From Alviniconcha marisindica (Eukaryota; Mollusca; Gastropoda; Provannidae): a DNA stretch of 64,000 bases. The position numbers were made by a program, and so were the translations under genes. Below are positions 1 through 13,535 of the stretch, piece by piece. Under the pieces are notes generated by a model. It was not told where the DNA came from and made no database searches. It worked only from the letters and a program-made list of their open reading frames with translations. The DNA is taken from assembly GCA_018857735.1 (NCBI GenBank), contig JABMCL010000598.1:830001-894000 (forward strand). The letters are read 5' to 3'. Numbering within the stretch: the first letter of the stretch is position 1; each line of letters begins with the position of its first letter.

Positions 1-180
1 GCAAATGGTCAGTTGAATGAGACTGTATAAACTTGCATGTGACTGAATGAGGCCTGGTCAGTGCCAGTGGAATGTGGTTTTGTTGCTTGAATGCATTCAT
101 GAGCAAATGGTCAGTTGAATGAGACTGTGTAAACTTGCATGTGTCTGAATGAGGGAATGGACAATGCCAGTGGAATGTGA
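1..180 (+). repeat. Tandem duplication, ~102-bp unit
   Basis: GCAAATGGTCAGTTGAATGA occurs at 1 and 103, followed by closely matching sequence. The array may continue upstream. Confidence 0.8.
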
Positions 181-229
181 TGTTGTTGCTTGGGTTCCAT
201 GCAACACAGATTGGAGGGCAAGTCATTCA

Positions 230-635
230 TGTTGAAACTAGAACCTTTCTCCAATGCTCTTTCTCTTACTGTGCTTCAAGGCAGTGGATTTCTCTCCCTT
301 CCATCATATTCAGCCCTCCCATGTCTTGAAAACGGCATTAAAAACTCATCTGTACAAACAGTACCACAACAACTTGAACAAGTGATTTCAGATTCTGTCT
401 TCTTCCCCCCCTCCCGCCAGCTCCTTAGCCCCATTACATTCCTTCTGTGTGCCTTTGTGTATGTATATAAGTGGGTGTGTAGGTGTAGTGTCCAAGGAAT
501 ATATATAATATTATGTTTGTATATTATTCTTGATGTTTTGTGTTAATATTTTTGTTGATCTTGTAAAGGGCTGTCTGTTTACTGCACAATAGAAATGACT
601 GTTGCTACTGTTATTGTTATTATTATCAGCTGGTC
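230..635 (+). mobile_element. LINE 3' end fragment
   Basis: The frame matches the end of a LINE ORF2: SNALSLTVLQGSGF...LPSYSALPC, then (shifted) a THLYKQYHNNLNK-type ending. It is followed by a 3' UTR and a TTATTGTTATTATTAT tail. It is related to the minus-strand copy at 11221-12527. Confidence 0.55.
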
Positions 636-1330
636 AGTATGTAACCTGGCATAAGATGGGAGACTGTGAGCAAGACAGAAGACCTGAGACAGAGAGAGCC
701 AAATCAGTGGTCTGGAGCAGGGAGATGAAAGTAAAGAAAAAGCTGTGTTAGTGGACCTGTTAACCCTTACAGTTTTGCCAGAGTCTGTATGTCACATCAT
801 ATTATAAATGCTAATATGCTACTTGGAACTGGAATGATAAAAAGGACGAGTTCCTTGTTGAACAGCTGACTTGAGAAACTGTAACAGTACTAGTGACAAG
901 GGAGGTAACTGCACTTGCAAAAGTCAGTGTCCGACATCTAATGATTCTATCCAAGTGGCTCCAAATGAAGGGAGAAACTTTACAAAAAGAACTGTTAGAA
1001 GTATCGCAAATGTGGTACAGTATGTTTCTTGTAGCAAGGAACTGTTACTTCCTTGTTAAATAGCTGACTTTAGGAATTTAGAAATGCTATTAGTGCAAAG
1101 AAAGAAAACTCATGAGATTGTGTCTAAAGTGTCAGGGAAGGCTACAATACACACTCCTATGGAAGTAGCAAGGCATCATAGTCACTGGGTCACTGAATTT
1201 CCAGTTCTATTAACTGCATGGTACAAGTCTTTGAAATGAAGTTGTATTCAAGAAGACTAGAGTTGTATACAAATATTCTAGGACAATTTGAATGTCAGTA
1301 AAAATGTTGATTATTTGTTGTTTAACTTTG
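636..1330. other. No feature recognised
   Basis: Unique AT-rich sequence. No exon of OTC or clear element was recognised here. Confidence 0.4.
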
Positions 1331-1338
1331 ATGCAAGA

Positions 1339-1467
<129 letters not shown>

Positions 1468-1622
1468 CACACACATACCACAGGCACACATATACAAAGG
1501 CAAACCATACACTGATGCAGTATGGTCAGTGGTCTATTTAGTCTTCAGAGGGGAAAAGATGGGTGTTGAGGGCAGATTTTAAAGCTGCTACAGAAGTTTT
1601 GGAGAGAGTAGGGCAAATTTAA

Positions 1623-3792
1623 AGGAAAAGTCCAAGGTTTCTAAGTATGCAAAATGACCATCGAAATGATTGACAAATGAGTCACTAGTTTGAGATTTAA
1701 TGAAAGAAAAAATATTTTTTATTATTTATGTTGGTTTTTAATCGATTTTATTTTCTGTAGGCTGGCCGAGACTGCTGTCTCAGGTTCTCCATCAGTCACG
1801 TGACTTTCTCGGAAGTGACGTCAGTCTGGGGAGTCAGTGCGGTTGCTATCTTAGATTGTTCAGTGAATGTGTATGCGTGTGGTCGACAAAAAGCTCTAAC
1901 CATGCCGGCCTACTGTGTTGCAGCAAACTGTAACAACTCACAAGCAACCCAAAGCATAACTATGCACGAGTTCCCATGGAATCGACCCGTTGTGAGGTGA
2001 AAATGGGTCAAATTTGTACAATTCAAACGAGCTGACTTTTATGCTGCGCCTCAGTCACACCCATTTGTGTAGCGAGCACTTCGCTGAGTGCGATTTCGTA
2101 AACTTTATGGCGGAATACCAAATGGGGTTTGCTTCAGAGCAGAATTTGTAGGGCTGTCCACATGGTAACTGACTTGGAAAAAATTCCAGTTCGAATCTCC
2201 AAGGATGAAGCTGACGAGCAGCTAGCGCACAGCATGATACCAAAAATTGAGAGATACACTAATACCCTGAAACAAGCGCTAACAAGGCAAAGACAAAAAG
2301 TCTAACACGAATGCCTACGGCAGAAAAGGCTGTACACAAATGCCTGTGGCAAAGAAAGAAAGAACAGACCACAAATGCCTGTGGCAAAGAAAGAAAGACC
2401 AAACCACAAATGCTGGTGGCAAACGAAAAATGGCTGCCCTAATCAGGCAAGCAAACAGCTGACACCAAATGAAAGAAACAAAACAGCTGAAACCACCTCA
2501 AAAACCCAAACGGTTGCCTACCTGCAAGCATAAGGTGGAAAAAACACACACAAAAACACACCACCAAATCACACCACCAAATCACAACAGTCTAACAGAC
2601 TACTGTCTGCAACAAAAGAGTGTACGACTACAGTCATAAGAGCACAGAGCAAAAATAACTGTGCCAACGACAAACGACAAACAGATGGAAAGCCAAACTA
2701 ACCATAACTACCTCTAAACTAACCCCTCACTAACCCGGCTTCCATCTAGAAAAATAAAGGCTGCAGACTGATAAAGTAAAATGCTAATCAGGACTACCGA
2801 TGACAAAGCACCGGGATGTAAACAAATGCAGATGACAAGAGAAATACAAAATGGCTGCCCTAATCAGGCAAGCTAACAAGCAGGTACGAAATGGGCAATA
2901 AACCAAAGATAAATAAAGAAAGAACGCATGGTGAAAAAGAATGGTAAAAGAGAGAGAAAACAACAACACTTTCTGAAAAGAAAGAGGAGGCAAGTAATGT
3001 CAGCGAGCAAGGGACAAAGGCTGGATACATGTAATCCGTGTACACGATACAACCCACTTAGCAGTGACAACAACATGGCAGGGCAACAGATGCTCATGAA
3101 CAAAGAAAGAATGAGAGGCCTCGTTAAACATCGAGACTGACTACCCCCCCTCACTCATACATCGTAAATGAACGATATAACTCGAGAAACAAAAGGGCAA
3201 GCAAAGAGAAAAAACAGTGAATGGCAAGAACCGGTAAATAGCCCAACCCCAAACCCTAACCCAGGGAGGCCATGAAATCGCTAGTCTGTTGAACTAGAAT
3301 GAACAAAACTTTTTCATTTTTACATATGATGAAACAAACAAGGGTAAATTGGGAAAATAAAATAAAACACCCAATAAAAGGCAGGCTCCCTGATGAGGTC
3401 TAGCCTGTTGTGAAAGCTAGAGTAAACAGAATGAAAAAGACTGAAAAGCCATGCACCTAACAAGACTCGAGAAAGATGAAATAACAAGGAGGAAATAAAC
3501 AAAGGCCCAGCTACTGACAACAGCGTCGGAGCTTCAGCCTTGGCGATTCGAACTGGATTTTTTTCCAAGTCGGTAACCCTGTGGCTACTAGCCATTTTGC
3601 AGCGACTCCCCAGAGTGACGTAGTGCGCATATGCACATCATTTTCAGCGTCATGACAACGCTTTCAGTACGACAGAAAATACCTGTTTTTGTCCATTATA
3701 ACCCTCAGATCACAATTTCACCTACATCATTGTTCTCAGCAAACTTTAACAGAAATCATGTCAAAAATCACCCCAAACCTTGGACTTGTCCT
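1623..3792 (+). mobile_element. TTAA-flanked DNA transposon with THAP remnant (Kolobok-like)
   Basis: The element is bounded by TTAA on both sides (1619-1622 and 3793-3796). Its ends are inverted repeats: AGGAAAAGTCCAAGGTTT at the left, and the right end reads AGGACAAGTCCAAGGTTT on the other strand. It carries a broken THAP-domain frame. A further inverted pair is present inside (about 2158-2215 versus 3520-3600). TTAA target sites plus THAP-bearing transposases are known for the Kolobok superfamily; piggyBac also uses TTAA. At 2.17 kb with no intact transposase it is probably non-autonomous. Confidence 0.65.
1902..2151 (+). pseudogene. THAP-domain N-terminus, broken
   Basis: The frame MPAYCVAANCNNSQ...HEFPWNRPVVR matches the start of THAP zinc-finger domains (C-x4-C). 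It hits TGA at 1998-2000, continues as KWVKFVQFKRADFYAAP, then needs a shift near 2050 to read THLCSEHFAECDFVNF, which supplies the C-x2-H half. Nonsense plus frameshift make it inactive. It lies within the TTAA element and is probably a relic of its transposase. Confidence 0.7.
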
Positions 3793-3796
3793 TTAA

Positions 3797-4210
3797 AGGC
3801 TGCCATAGAAGAAGTTTTGGAGAGAGTAGGGCAGATTTAAAGGCTGCTACAGAAGTTTTGGAGAGAGTAGGGCAGATTTAAAGGCTGCTACAGAAGTTTT
3901 GGAGAGAGTAGGGCAGATTTAAAGGCTGCTACAGAAGTTTTAGAAAGAGTAGGGCAGATTTAAAGGCTGCTACAGAAGTTTTGGAGAGAGTAGGGCAGAT
4001 TTAAAGGCTGCTACAGAAGTTTTGGAGAGAGTAGGGCAGATTTAAAGGCTGCTACAGAAGTTTTGGAGAGAGTAGGGCAGATTTAAAAGCTGCCATAGAA
4101 GAAGTTTTGGAGAGAGTAGGGCAGATTTAAGGGCTGCTACAGAAGTTTTAGAGAGAATAGGGCAGATTTAAAGGCTGCTACAGAAGTTTTGGAGAGAGTA
4201 GGGCAGATTG
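3797..4210 (+). repeat. Minisatellite, 41-bp unit (~10 copies)
   Basis: The unit includes GGCTGCTACAGAAGTTTTGG and AGAGAGTAGGGCAGATTTAA. A matching unit lies left of the TTAA transposon (about 1585-1622), so the transposon sits inside this array. Confidence 0.95.
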
Positions 4211-4750
4211 TTCTAGGCTAATGTTGCTTGACAGAAGCTTGGAGATTTATAGATGTTGTTTTACATCACATTACCTCTAAAAGTAAAATTGCTTGATTTT
4301 CTAAGCTTAACTCCTTCCCACCCCCAGGTGGTCTGGACCCCAGCCTTTCCATTTTTTGAGAACAGCAAACTTTCACCTGTGAAATGATGTCTTGAACAGT
4401 AATTGCTTAGAATGTAGAAGCATTGGTTTATATCAGGATTACTATTTTTTGTCTCAGATTACTCTTTTGGGTGATAAGACAGATTTTACTTTTAGGGATA
4501 AAAGTCTAAAGAGGACTGTAGTTCCACCAGTGTGAAGACAGCTTGTCACTGTTTTGATCGAAAGTAGAATTGATCATTGAAGCTGCACCACCACCACCAA
4601 CCAGTCACCAACATCAACATCACTGCTGCCACCAACATTGCAGTTGTTTGATGATTTTTTTGGGGGCAGAATCAACACATGAGGGAATTAATTAGCACTT
4701 AAGATATGTAACACTAGTACAACAACAAAGACCTGAGTCATCTACAGTAA

Positions 4751-4907
4751 CTCTCACCAGGAATGCGTGCAAATACAAGGTACATAAACTCCACCAGAGG
4801 TACATCCTCAATGAGTATACCTCTCTGATGTAAATATATATATATAATATAATGTACCTCTGGTGGAGTTTATGTACCTTGTATTTAATACATGCCAGGT
4901 GAGATTT
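4751..4907. repeat. Long inverted repeat (hairpin)
   Basis: Positions 4771-4805 and 4852-4886 are essentially perfect reverse complements (core AAATACAAGGTACATAAACT). Weaker pairing extends outward to about 4751 and 4907. The loop is an AT-rich TATATA tract. It could be a foldback MITE or simply a cruciform-forming repeat. Confidence 0.8.
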
Positions 4908-5035
4908 TGTTGTCAGGTGGTAAAATGCTGCTAGCCTGCAAGAGCATTTGCTGTGGTGTAGCTTTCTCAGGTGATTAAGGGATACTGACTGGCAAGAATG
5001 ATTGCCATGGTAACATGCGGCTGCTGTTGTATCAG

Positions 5036-5117
5036 GTGATCACGCCACTGGCTGGCAAGAACATCTCCATGGTTTTCCAGAAACGCAGCACTCGCACTCG
5101 CCTCTCTGCAGAGTCAG
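5036..5117 (+). CDS. OTC: OTC exon 3
   Basis: The 82-nt exon sits between ...atcag and gtgagc. It encodes [18 protein letters not shown] followed by [10 protein letters not shown]. The S-T-R-T-R carbamoyl-phosphate loop is intact. It ends in phase 1: the first G of a Gly codon is completed by GT at 9391. Two degraded copies of the acceptor and exon start lie immediately upstream, after AG at 4916 and AG at 4970. Confidence 0.93.
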
Positions 5118-5414
5118 GTGAGCAGCTTTGTGAAGGGCTTTGGTTCCATCACTGTAGTGCTGAGAGCATTGGGATCCAGTTAAAACTGTGTGATTGGATT
5201 AAATCACTTGTGAATAGTGTTGACTGTGGCTCATGCAAAGATACAAGGCTATTTAATTGCCAATGACATTTAAATGTATACAGGAATTTGTCTTGGTGAC
5301 GTTCCATTCATACAGCACATTAACAAACAGACAAACTGTTACAATTAGCCAGATATAAAAGTGATAAATAAATTTAAATTCAACAATGAAACAATCTCAT
5401 TCATATAATGAAAC

Positions 5415-5479
<65 letters not shown>

Positions 5480-6354
5480 ATGTGGCATAATGTTTTGCTG
5501 TTTCTCACAGGGGGGTGCAAGTAAACCAGCACATCTGACTTATGAACCATTACACTCAACAAGCCACCCCTAAGTCACAGCTAATCTCAGTCACATAACA
5601 ACTTAATTTTGTAGTATGTGCATTATGGAGCATCACAAAAGGCCAGCTCTGGTTAAAATGGAACAGTTATGACACAAGTAGAATATCTAAAATAACACAC
5701 ATTAAAACTCAAAATGGAACGGTTACAACTGTTACTGGATAAAATCCATAACAGTGCTTATGTGTACTGCCAACACACATGCATGCACACCCTTCTCCCA
5801 ACACTTACTCAAGTTACTGCTACAACTATTAACATGTAATTATTAATAATTCCTATAAAATTATAATGAACTTTAAAAGAAACTAGTAAAGACTAAAATT
5901 AAATGACTCCCTTAATGGTGTATATATCGCAAACAGGCATACACTTTCCTACCCACATCTACACACAAGCATGCATACTCATGCTACTTTGACTAAAAGA
6001 TTGCTATCAATATCATATTAAATAACATGTTTGACTAAAAGATTGCTATCATATTAAATAACATGTTTGACTAAAATATTGCTATCATCTTAAATAACAT
6101 GTTTGACTAAAAGATTGCTATGAGATTAAATAACATGTTTGACTAAAATATTGGTATCATATTAAATAACTTGTTTGACTTAAAGATTGCTATCAATATC
6201 ATATTAAATAACATGTTTGGCTAAAAGATTGGAGTCATATTAAATAACATGTTTCCATGACACACCAACAGACGCACGCATTAAAACACAGACACCCATG
6301 TGCATGCACGCACACACCCACACATGGACACACCCACCTACACTCATACACACA

Positions 6355-6411
<57 letters not shown>

Positions 6412-9121
6412 CATCACCAAGATCACCAGTCACAGGTTCAGGCATCCATGTTGCGGTTTAGAGCACCAGTGGCATGGTGGATCGAAGAAGCTGCCGCTTC
6501 TCATGGTAGTGCTGACAGCATTGAGATGAAAGGGAAAGTGGGATTGGATTAGATCACTTGTGAATAGCAGTGAGAGTGGCTCATGGTAGTGCTGACAGCA
6601 CTGAGATGAAACGGAAAGTGGGATTGGATTAGATCACTTGTGAATAGCAGTGAGAGTGGCTCATGGTAGTGCTGACAGCACTGAGATGAAACGGAAAGTG
6701 GGATTGGATTAGATCACTTGTGAATAGCAGTAAGAGTGGCTCATGGTAGTGCTGACAGCATTGAGATGAAAGGGAAAGTGGGATTGGATTAGATCACTTG
6801 TGAATAGCAGTGAGAGTGGCTCATGGTAGTGCTGACAGCATTGAGATGAAAGGGAAAGTGGGATTGGATTAGATCACTTGTGAATAGCAGTGAGAGTGGC
6901 TCATGGTAGTGCTGACAGCATTGAGATGAAAGGGAAAGTGGGATTGGATTAGATCACTTGTGAATAGCAGTGAGAGTGGCTCAATGCAGTGCTAAGAACA
7001 TTGAGATCAAGCTAATCTCACACACATGCATACGCACACAAACACTGTCACACACATGCATATGCACACAAACACTCTCACACACATGCATACGCACACA
7101 AACACTCTCACACTCATACATACACACACAAACACTCTCACACACATACATACACACACAAACACTCTCACACACATACATACGCACACAAACACTCTCA
7201 CACACATGCACACGCAGACCCAGGGAAGAAGGCTGGCAGACAGAAAGAGATGAAAATATTGCATGGATATGATAACATTTAACTGCACATGAGAAAGGGG
7301 CAACAGCTTCCATGTTCACAAAAATGTGATGGCAAGGAAGCAGCAATTCCCCGCATTCCAAACCAGTGGAGACAGTCCTCTTATATATACAAAAGGAATA
7401 TTACACATGTATTTAGTTGCACAACCGACTCATTTCATTTCACTTACTAAAACAGCCTTATATATACAAAAGGAATATTACACATGTATTTAGTTGCACA
7501 ACCGACTCATTTCATTTCACTTACTAAAACAGCCTTATATATACAAAAGGAATATTACACATGTATTTAGTTGCACAACCGACTCATTTCATTTCACTTA
7601 CTAAAACAGCCTTATATATACAAAAGGAATATTACACATGTATTTAGTTGCACAACCGACTCATTTCATTTCACTTACTAAAACAGCCTTATATATACAA
7701 AAGGAATATTACACATGTATTTAGTTGCACAACCGACTCATTTCATTTCACTTACTAAAACAGCCTTATATATACAAAAGGAATATTACACATGTATTTA
7801 GTTGCACAACCGACTCATTTCATTTCACTTACTAAAACAGCCTTATATATACAAAAGGAATATTACACATGTATTTAGTTGCACAACCGACTCATTTCAT
7901 TTCACTTACTAAAACAGCCTTATATATACAAAAGGAATATTACACATGTATTTAGTTGCACAACCGACTCATTTCATTTCACTTACTAAAACAGCCTTAT
8001 TTAGCAATAACTAAAATGTGTCTTGACTGAATAGCTCATGTTCAAACAGCATCAGATGTTGAGAATGGGAGCATTCCTTCATACCCTCCAAAATTGCAAG
8101 AAACCCACTTAACTGCATGAACAGTGACGGTATTTCTAATCAACTGATGAAGAAAAACCTTGCAGGTTCTGAGGTTTTAATGTCCTAGCTAAATGTGAGA
8201 CAAAACAACAACAACAACAAAAAACTAAACAACACTTGAATGTTCTCCCTTTAAATGCTATAGTGGGTCACAATAAGCCATGCATGCTTCACTTATTGCC
8301 AGGAATCTCTTCCTTGTCTCAATTTTTACCTTCTTGGTCCACTCACCTTCACCAAATCCTCTCCCTGGTTTGGCTAATACAGTTTTCTGTGTGGGCCCCC
8401 CAAATCAAATAGGTCACCCTGCTCATAGTCGCAGGCTGTTTAAGCAGGTTCCCCTGATTAGTGCCTATGGGATATAAATTATAGGTACCACAATGTGCAT
8501 TGATGGATGGATGGTTGGTTTTTAACATTACAGTGAATTGTTTGAATGTGTGATTTGTCCACAATAGCACCTAAAGCCAGAAGCTTCTTTCTGATGTAAC
8601 CAGTCTCTCATCACGTGTTTCCAGATGATACTGTACTGTACAAATCTGATTTGGTTCAATCCAGCTTTCTTTCTTTTGAAGCCACCAAAACTCTCGCTTT
8701 CTCTCTTGTTCTCTCCAGGCTTGATTACTGTAATGCTGCCCTGTCTGCCTCTCCTCAGGTTCTCCTTGATACAATTCAGAGAGTGAGCAACTGCTCAGCT
8801 CACCTCATCTGCAAAGCTAAATCACTCCTTTACTCTATTTTCTCCACTGGCTACTAATCAGCAGTTAAAGGACTAAACAGAATAACAAAGAGCAGGTAGA
8901 AGAAAGAAAACATCAGATATCCCTGGCCTCCCTTTGGGGTGTTTCACTTAGAGTACATGTACACACTGCATGATAATAATTAAACTTTATCCATTTTTGT
9001 AGTTGTTAATGGTTTAAGTGGTCTTGAACCATTTTCCATGTTGCAAGATAGTGTAGGAACGAGAACAAGAGGGAGAGAGAAAGAAAAAGAAAAAATTGCC
9101 ATGTTGCTAGATCTGTTGGTG

Positions 9122-9153
<32 letters not shown>

Positions 9154-11217
9154 TGTGTGTCTGTGTGTGTGTGTCTGTGCGTGTATGTGTGTGTGTGCAT
9201 GTGTGTGTGTGTGCATGTGTGTGTGTGTATGTGTGTGTGTGTGTGTGTGTGCGTGCATGTGACTGTGAATCAGAGTCCAACTGGAGAGGGCGTGGAGGGG
9301 AGGGGCAGTGGTGTGTGAAATAAACCGTGATTTCCTCGCACGATGCTGACACAAGAACCCAGCAAAGCAAATTTGTCTGTTTGTTGACAGGTATGGCACT
9401 GCTTGGTGGGCACGCACAATTTCTTGGGCCTGATGACGTCCACATTGGTGTCAACGAATCCGTCAAGGACACGGCAAGGTAGAGGTCATGTGTATGTTAA
9501 AGGTCATGTAGGGGCAGGAATAGCTCAATGATACCAGTTACCATGCCAGACTCATAACTAGAAGGTCATGGGTTTGAGTCCCCAGCAGGAGAATCTTCTC
9601 CATGGTCAGCTTTCTGTGGCAACTCTTATTTTGGTATCCGGTCCACCCCAGCGTTACCACTGTAAGATGAAAAAGATCAGTCATTATGCCAAAAGGGCAG
9701 GCAGCAAGTTACAGCTAAACACTCATGCTCCCTACATATGTAGCTTCAAATGAAACTATAAGCTGGTGCATGTTTTTGTGGTGTGCACAGAAATGCACTG
9801 AGATGGCAGCAGTTTCACGTGGCACCAGCCATGTAATAGCCAAACATCACTGTAAGTATGCCACTTAAGTTGATATTCAAAATGTGCTGTGTAAAGAAAC
9901 TGCAATCACTCATTCAGAGTTGCATGCATCTAATGTGCAGTGGGTCTGGTTGGAAGTGGTGAATAGTACTACATAAAAGTTATCAATATGTCTATGTATG
10001 TTCATTTTAACCCTTTCTCTGCTGAAGACAGTCTATTGCTGGTGCAATATTTTGCAAGTCTGGTCTGGAAGGCAGGTTTTGCTTAGTGGGAAGTGTATAT
10101 TTTGAAGACTTTGCTCCAGAATACATGATAAGTTGTAATTCAAACATGCTGTCACCATTTTCTTTGTTCACTTGTCAGATGGAGATCCCAGTAGCCATCA
10201 TGAATGCCTCCATGTTAAGGCCACGAGGTTTGCTGTACAGCTTGTCCCTTAGAAAGTTAGAGATACTGCATCTGGGCAGACTGCACATCTTGACGTATCA
10301 TGGAGTGTGTAGTGCAGGAGGAGCTGTTCACTCGATGATGGAGGTGGTCTCCTGAGTTTCTATCAGCAGGTGTGAAATACTTTACTAAGAACATCATATG
10401 CCATGTAACTTTAGAAATGCAAAGCTGTTGCTTTGTGTTGCTGTGAAGAGTGATTCAAGTTTTAATGTGAGACTGCTTGAGGTTTTAGTGTTAGACTGCT
10501 CCAGGTTTTAGTGTTCGATTGCTCCAGGTTTTAGTGTTAGACAGCTCCAGGTTTTAGTGTTAGATTACTCCATATTTTAGTGTTAGACTGCTCCAGGTTT
10601 TAGTGTTAGATTGCTCCAGGTTTTAGTGTTAGATTACTCCAGGTTTTAGTGTTAGATTGCTCCAGGTTTTTATGTTAGATTACTCCAAGTTTTAGTGTTA
10701 GATTGCTCCAGGTTTTAGTGTTAGATTGCTCCAAGTTTTAGTGTTAGATTGCTCCAGGTTTTAGTGTTAGATTGCTCCAAGTTTTAGTGTTAGATTGCTC
10801 CAGGTTTTAGTGTTAGAGTGATTCAGGTTTTTAGACAGCTTCATGTTTTCGTGCTAGATTGCTCCAAGTTTTAGTGTTAGATACCTTCCAGGTTTTACCG
10901 TTAGATCGCTCCAGGTTTTTGTATTAGATACCTTCCAGGTTTTACTGTTAGATCGCTTCAGGTTTTTGTATTAGATTGCTTCCAGGTTTTACCGTTAGAT
11001 CGCTCCAGGTTTTAGTGTTAGACTGCTTCCTCTTTTAGTGTTAGAATGCTTTAGGTTGAAAACTGAGCATTGACACTGTTTTGCACTCTCTTCTGCAGTG
11101 AAAGAAGTTGAAGAACAGCATTGTTATTGACGCACTGACTTCATCACTCATTTATTTAAAGATAATATCCAGTGAAAGAAGTTGAAGAACAGCACTGTTA
11201 TTGACACACTCACTTCA

Positions 11218-11277
<60 letters not shown>

Positions 11278-11285
11278 CACCACAT

Positions 11286-11326
<41 letters not shown>

Positions 11327-13483
11327 GGTGCACAGAAAGACTGTAATGAAGGGTGAGGGATGGTGAACAGGAGAGACAAGTAAGAAGACAGAATTTGAAT
11401 CATTTCTGGTATTGTTTGTAGAGGTGAGTTTTTAACAGTCTTGAAGGCATGATAGGATTTAATGTGACAGAAGGGACCCAATAAACATACCGGATCCGAT
11501 CCGAAAGCAGTTTGGTTACGGCCAGCGTGCAGCCAGAATTGGGCCGGATAGTATATGCCAGATCCGACTTCCCGCACCCATTTCAGCTCCGTTTTTCAAA
11601 GAATGCATGGATCATATTGTGCAAAACCAACATGGATCTGATCTGGATGGCCTGGTCAGGGTTTGGCCAAATGCATCTAGAAGCAGGTGTGCAGGAATCA
11701 TCTGGCCTGGTTTCTGGCAGGACGCAACCAGCCCGCTACCAGTTTCTGACTTCTGGACTTGGTTCCATCCATCTACAGACAGCCCGGATAATACTGTGCA
11801 AAACTAGCCCAGATCCAATTTAGCTCTGGCTGATTGTGTTAGGTTTTGGCCAAACGGATCCGGTCCAGAAGCAAGCCGGTGTGCAAGAATCATCCGGCCC
11901 ACTTCTGGCCAATGCTTCCCACCTGATCTGGACCGGATGCGAATCAGATCCAGCATGTTTACTGGGAGCAAATTCCATTGCTTTGGAGCACAGTAGGAGA
12001 AAGAGCATTAGCCAGAGGATTTTGTTCTGACATGGGGGATATGAAGTATCTGTGTGTCTGCAGAAGAGTAAAGCTGCCTGGAAGGGGTGAGAAGTCAGAG
12101 AAACAGGCAGGAGATGAGTCAGAGAAGAAGTTGTGGCAGATAGTTGACAGTTTGTAGTCTATTCTGACTTGGACCGGTAACCAGTGAAGAGCTTGCAGAT
12201 GAGATTGCACATGATCGTGTTGAAAACTAGTTTTGCTGCAGAGTTCTGAACTATCGGTAGTCTACAGAGAAGGTCAAGTGGGCAGCCAGACAGAAGAGAG
12301 TTACAATAGCCCAACCTGGAGAGAACAAAGGCACAGATGAGAGTTTTGGTCGTTTCAACAGTCAGGTACTAGCAGATAGAGCAGATGTGTCTAGTTTCCA
12401 TGTAAGCAGAACAGCAGACATTTAAAATGTGCCTGTCAAGAGTTAGGTTATCTGAAATCATGAAACCAAGGTCATGAATGGAATGTCGGCAGTGCCAACA
12501 TGAAGAGAAGTGGGCTGAGGTAATAGAGGTAATGTCCAGTGAAAGAAGTTGAAGAACAGCACTGCTATTGACACAATCACTTCATCTCTCATTTACAAAA
12601 ACAATTAGAAAAAATAGTGAAATATGCTTTAAAAACAGCACTGTCATTGACACAATCACTTCACCTCTCATTTATAAAGATAATGTCCAGTGAAAGGAGT
12701 TGAAGAACAGCACTGTTGGTGACACTGCTCATTTACATAAAGATAATGTCCAGTGAAAGAAGTTGAAGAACAGCCCTGTTGGTGACACTACGCATTTTCT
12801 ATAAAGATAATGTTCAGTGAAAGAAGTTGAAGAGTAGCACCATTGCTGCTCATCTCTTGTAAAGATAATATCCAGTGCAAGGAGTTTCAGAACAGTACTG
12901 TTATTGACACAGCTCATCTTGCATCAAGATATGTTCAATGAAAGAAGCTGAATAACAGCACTGTTATTTGCTTGTTGTAGATCCTGACTGCAGCCAAATA
13001 GTCCCTGGAGTTCCCTATGTTATTTTTTATAGCTACACAATCAGCAGTGCAACTGCAGTGAGTGTTGCTTCACGTCTGTGGAGTTCAAACCAGGGACTGA
13101 ATGAACCTTTATGTGTGCACCTTTACTTTCCCAAATCTCACATAATATATAGCAACATTTAGCACTGGTATGATTTATGTACTGTTAATACCACATGGTT
13201 TGATGACAGGTAAGCTCTTGGTCTGTTTTCATATTGTTTGCCTTCATTTGAAGAACTTCTGAAAAGTAGATAATACTCCATTATATATAAACTCAATTTC
13301 TGTTTTGATTGTTAACTGAATTTAAGAAGATCAAAGCTGAGAAGTCTGATAAGAATTGACACAGCAATGTATGAACAGAACAGTGCAATCAAGAAACACT
13401 TTTTTAGTCCTAATGTTCATATTGCCAACTGTCAATACCAAAAGACACATATGTGCAAACACATATAGCCACATCTGCACATG

Positions 13484-13535
<52 letters not shown>

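Larger units (their letters stand above)
11090..12960 (+). repeat. Interrupted array of a ~75-120 bp unit
   Basis: CCAGTGAAAGAAGTTGAAGA with GAACAGCACTGTTATTGACA recurs at 11090-11220 and 12530-12960. The LINE at 11221-12527 separates the two halves. Confidence 0.75.

Noticed and set aside
10086..10355. Possible additional OTC exon
   Set aside because: The peptide does not match the OTC family and exons 4 and 5 already join in frame.
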